A stretch of DNA of 64,000 nucleotides, taken from the NCBI RefSeq assembly GCF_003952025.1, contig NZ_QXGI01000005.1, forward strand, positions 124,001 to 188,000, given 5' to 3'. Of the stretch, positions 62,434-64,000 are shown piece after piece; the first letter of the stretch is position 1, and every line of letters begins with the position of its first letter. This stretch comes from Bifidobacterium castoris. Its GTDB lineage: Bacteria; Actinomycetota; Actinomycetes; Actinomycetales; Bifidobacteriaceae. The notes under the pieces were generated by a model. The model saw nothing but the letters and a program-made list of their open reading frames with translations, was not told the origin of the DNA and did no database searches. The position numbers were made by a program, and so were the translations under genes.

Positions 62434-63432
62434 TCAGCCCAGATGGTCGAAGGCCCACCGCGCCGGAGCAAAGGCGCCGCGGTACAGCATGAGCTTGAGA
62501 TACCCCTTGGGGTTCAGCCCCCGGTACACTCCGGCGGCGCGTAGATGTGCGCGATACCGCTGATAGTTCGCGCGCACTTCCTCAAGCGGCATCGTTCCGG
62601 CCGACGCCATGATCTTCTCGTTGATATAGAACACCGTGCCGACCGTCTCCCGGTACAAGTGCACCGGTTCCACATGCGCCAGATCCCGGCAGACTCCGAT
62701 CGCATACTCGTGCACCGTCCAGATGTCGTTGAGCTTGCCTTGCGAGACCTTCGTCTGCAGACTGCCGGTGCGGGCCATGCGATAACAGTACAGCGGCGCA
62801 TGCACGACGGCTATCCGGTTCGACGCGCAGATCGCATCGGTGACGGCGGGATAATCCGAGCAGGTGCGCAGCTGCGGAATCGTCATCGACTCCATCGTGG
62901 TCCGCGTAAACATCTTGCCCCAGAGTTCCGGCCGCACCGCATGATCGTCGTCCACGAAGAAGCGGTCGCAGAGCCTGGAGGCGGCCTCCCGGCGTCCAAT
63001 GACCTCTTCGGACATGCTGTCCTGTACAGATAGGGATGGCTCGTCGCCATCCTCGAAGTTCTGTGCGCGGCATACGGCCATGTCCGCGCCATGCTCCGTC
63101 AACGCCCGCACGAGACGTTCCAGATACGTGGCATCCAGCAGATCGTCCGGATCGGCGAAGGTGATGAATGTTCCCCTCGCCTTGGCGAGCGCGGACCGAC
63201 GCGCTCCTGCGACACCTTGGTTCTCGGCACGGAACAGGCGGATGCGAGAATCCTCGACGGCCGCCTGCTCACAAATCGCGGCCGTATCGTCACCGGATCC
63301 GTCATCCCATGCCACGATCTCGTAATCACCGTAGCTTTGCCGTGCCATACTTGTGAGAAAATCAGGGAGATACCGCGCCACGTCATGCATCGGAACAATG
63401 ACCGAAACCGTGGGATTTCCACCCTTCTGCAT
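62434..63432 (-). CDS. GT2 glycosyltransferase of the second glycan locus
   Basis: A 332-residue GT-A enzyme: VSVIVPMHDVARYLPDFLTS, AWDDGSGDDTAAI, NQGVAGARRSALAKARGTF and TFADPDDLLDATYLERLVRA, with WGKMFTRTTMESM downstream. The C-terminal 100 residues are helical and basic. AAGGAAGG lies seven bases upstream of the ATG at 63432. It is divergent from the pyruvyl transferase gene, with 48 bases between them holding both promoters. Confidence 0.87.
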   Translation of the reverse strand: MQKGGNPTVSVIVPMHDVARYLPDFLTSMARQSYGDYEIVAWDDGSGDDTAAICEQAAVEDSRIRLFRAENQGVAGARRSALAKARGTFITFADPDDLLDATYLERLVRALTEHGADMAVCRAQNFEDGDEPSLSVQDSMSEEVIGRREAASRLCDRFFVDDDHAVRPELWGKMFTRTTMESMTIPQLRTCSDYPAVTDAICASNRIAVVHAPLYCYRMARTGSLQTKVSQGKLNDIWTVHEYAIGVCRDLAHVEPVHLYRETVGTVFYINEKIMASAGTMPLEEVRANYQRYRAHLRAAGVYRGLNPKGYLKLMLYRGAFAPARWAFDHLG

Positions 63433-63480
63433 CCGTTGACCTTCCTTCTAGCTGTCGCTTAATCAGCTTATCATCGACAC

Positions 63481-64000
63481 ATGCGCTTTTACGACCGAAT
63501 CGTGCACGCCATCGGATTCAATAGGGTCCATAAGCTCAAGCATCTTCGCCGATATCATGATGGATTGAAGATGCATGGGCATGAGTTCCCGATCTCACCC
63601 GATACCCGTATATGTGTCCTGGTCGGCTCGGCCGATTACGGCAACATCGGCGACATCGCGATCTCCGAGGCGCAGCTGGCGTTCCTGCAGGATCATTTCC
63701 CGGGAACCGTCATCGATATCATCGGCATGCGTTTCCTCGAATACCGCCGCGCGCTCGAACGGCGTCTGACACGTCGTGACGTGCTGTGCTTCCAAGGCGG
63801 CGGCAACATGAACGACCTCTACCCGTGGTTCGAATACGAACGTTGCGAGGCGCTTGCCACCTTCCCGCACATCCGCAGCGTCATCATGCCGCAGACGATC
63901 CACTACCGGGACTGGCGTTCACCGCTGCTGCACTACTCGCAGAAGGTCTACGCGCGCTGCACCGACCTGCATATCTTCGCCCGCGAGCGCCGCTCCGAGG
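63481..64000 (+). CDS. Polysaccharide pyruvyl transferase family protein, cut by right edge
   Basis: About 173 residues are visible. Seen: ICVLVGSADYGNIGDIAISE (glycine loop), VLCFQGGGNMNDLYPWFEYE and MPQTIHYRD, the CsaB/WcaK-type core, which adds ketal pyruvate from PEP to sugars and makes surface glycans acidic. TATCAT (63469-63474) ends six bases before the ATG at 63481 and no ribosome site is present, so the mRNA may be leaderless. The C-terminal half is outside the window. Confidence 0.87.
   Translation, partial: MRFYDRIVHAIGFNRVHKLKHLRRYHDGLKMHGHEFPISPDTRICVLVGSADYGNIGDIAISEAQLAFLQDHFPGTVIDIIGMRFLEYRRALERRLTRRDVLCFQGGGNMNDLYPWFEYERCEALATFPHIRSVIMPQTIHYRDWRSPLLHYSQKVYARCTDLHIFARERRSE

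Overview
The window is high-GC (roughly 60-65 % by eye) bacterial chromosome and reads as Bifidobacterium or a close relative within the Actinobacteria. Reasons: the protein set (a DeoR regulator next to galT, a TM2-domain protein with a long disordered N-terminus, a G5-domain cell-wall hydrolase, a DUF4916 Nudix protein, a fused RmlC-RmlD, a fused Maf-Nudix, PdxST, a two-module CydDC-like ABC exporter and a FadD15-like acyl-CoA ligase), strong GC3 bias, and many genes that look leaderless. The species cannot be fixed from the sequence. I saw no tRNA, rRNA, CRISPR array, prophage or intact insertion sequence.

Layout. 1-2055 (minus): DeoR-type regulator and galT (cut by the left edge), joined by an ATGA overlap. 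2237-9148: a Ppm1-like glycosyltransferase, dihydroorotate dehydrogenase (the only plus-strand gene here), an old yellow enzyme, a bifunctional penicillin-binding protein and a Crp/Fnr regulator. 9496-21529 (minus): a lipoate ligase with permuted domain order, a TM2 protein, a 43-residue Cys-rich small protein with a structured leader, leuB, an S9 oligopeptidase, an App1-type phosphatase, gcvH, nudC, an alpha/beta hydrolase and a DUF4916 protein; 16302-16561 holds five 52-bp tandem repeats. 21751-24157: thioredoxin, a G5/lytic-transglycosylase-like protein and a 157-residue orphan.

24368-42188 (minus) is a complete heteropolysaccharide locus. It is read from a polyprenyl-phosphate sugar-phosphate transferase (priming enzyme) through ugd, several glycosyltransferases, an AT-rich Wzy polymerase, more glycosyltransferases and a Wzx flippase to rmlB, rmlCD and rmlA (dTDP-L-rhamnose), followed by a DUF4012 membrane protein. 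The repeat unit should contain rhamnose and probably a UDP-glucuronate-derived sugar. Base composition drops sharply at wzy, the usual mark of serotype-type exchange.

42534-54353 is mixed: an acidic protein plus an MFS exporter, NRAMP transporter, an anchored HNH nuclease, Maf-Nudix, an AT-rich acyltransferase, a DUF559-type nuclease gene flanked by related inverted repeats, pdxST, and a translationally coupled pair made of a one-TM peptide and a Nudix-like protein. 54402-60072 carries the fused ABC exporter and fadD. After about 0.9 kb of AT-rich sequence without a confident gene, 60962-64000 opens a second glycan locus: low-molecular-weight protein tyrosine phosphatase, GT14, GT2 and a polysaccharide pyruvyl transferase cut by the right edge.

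Most unusual items: the small Cys-rich protein with its hairpin leader (12342-12564), the TM + Nudix-like pair (53641-54353), the inverted-repeat family around the DUF559 gene (50094-51787), the permuted lipoate ligase with an apparently orphan GcvH, and the 52-bp repeat block.
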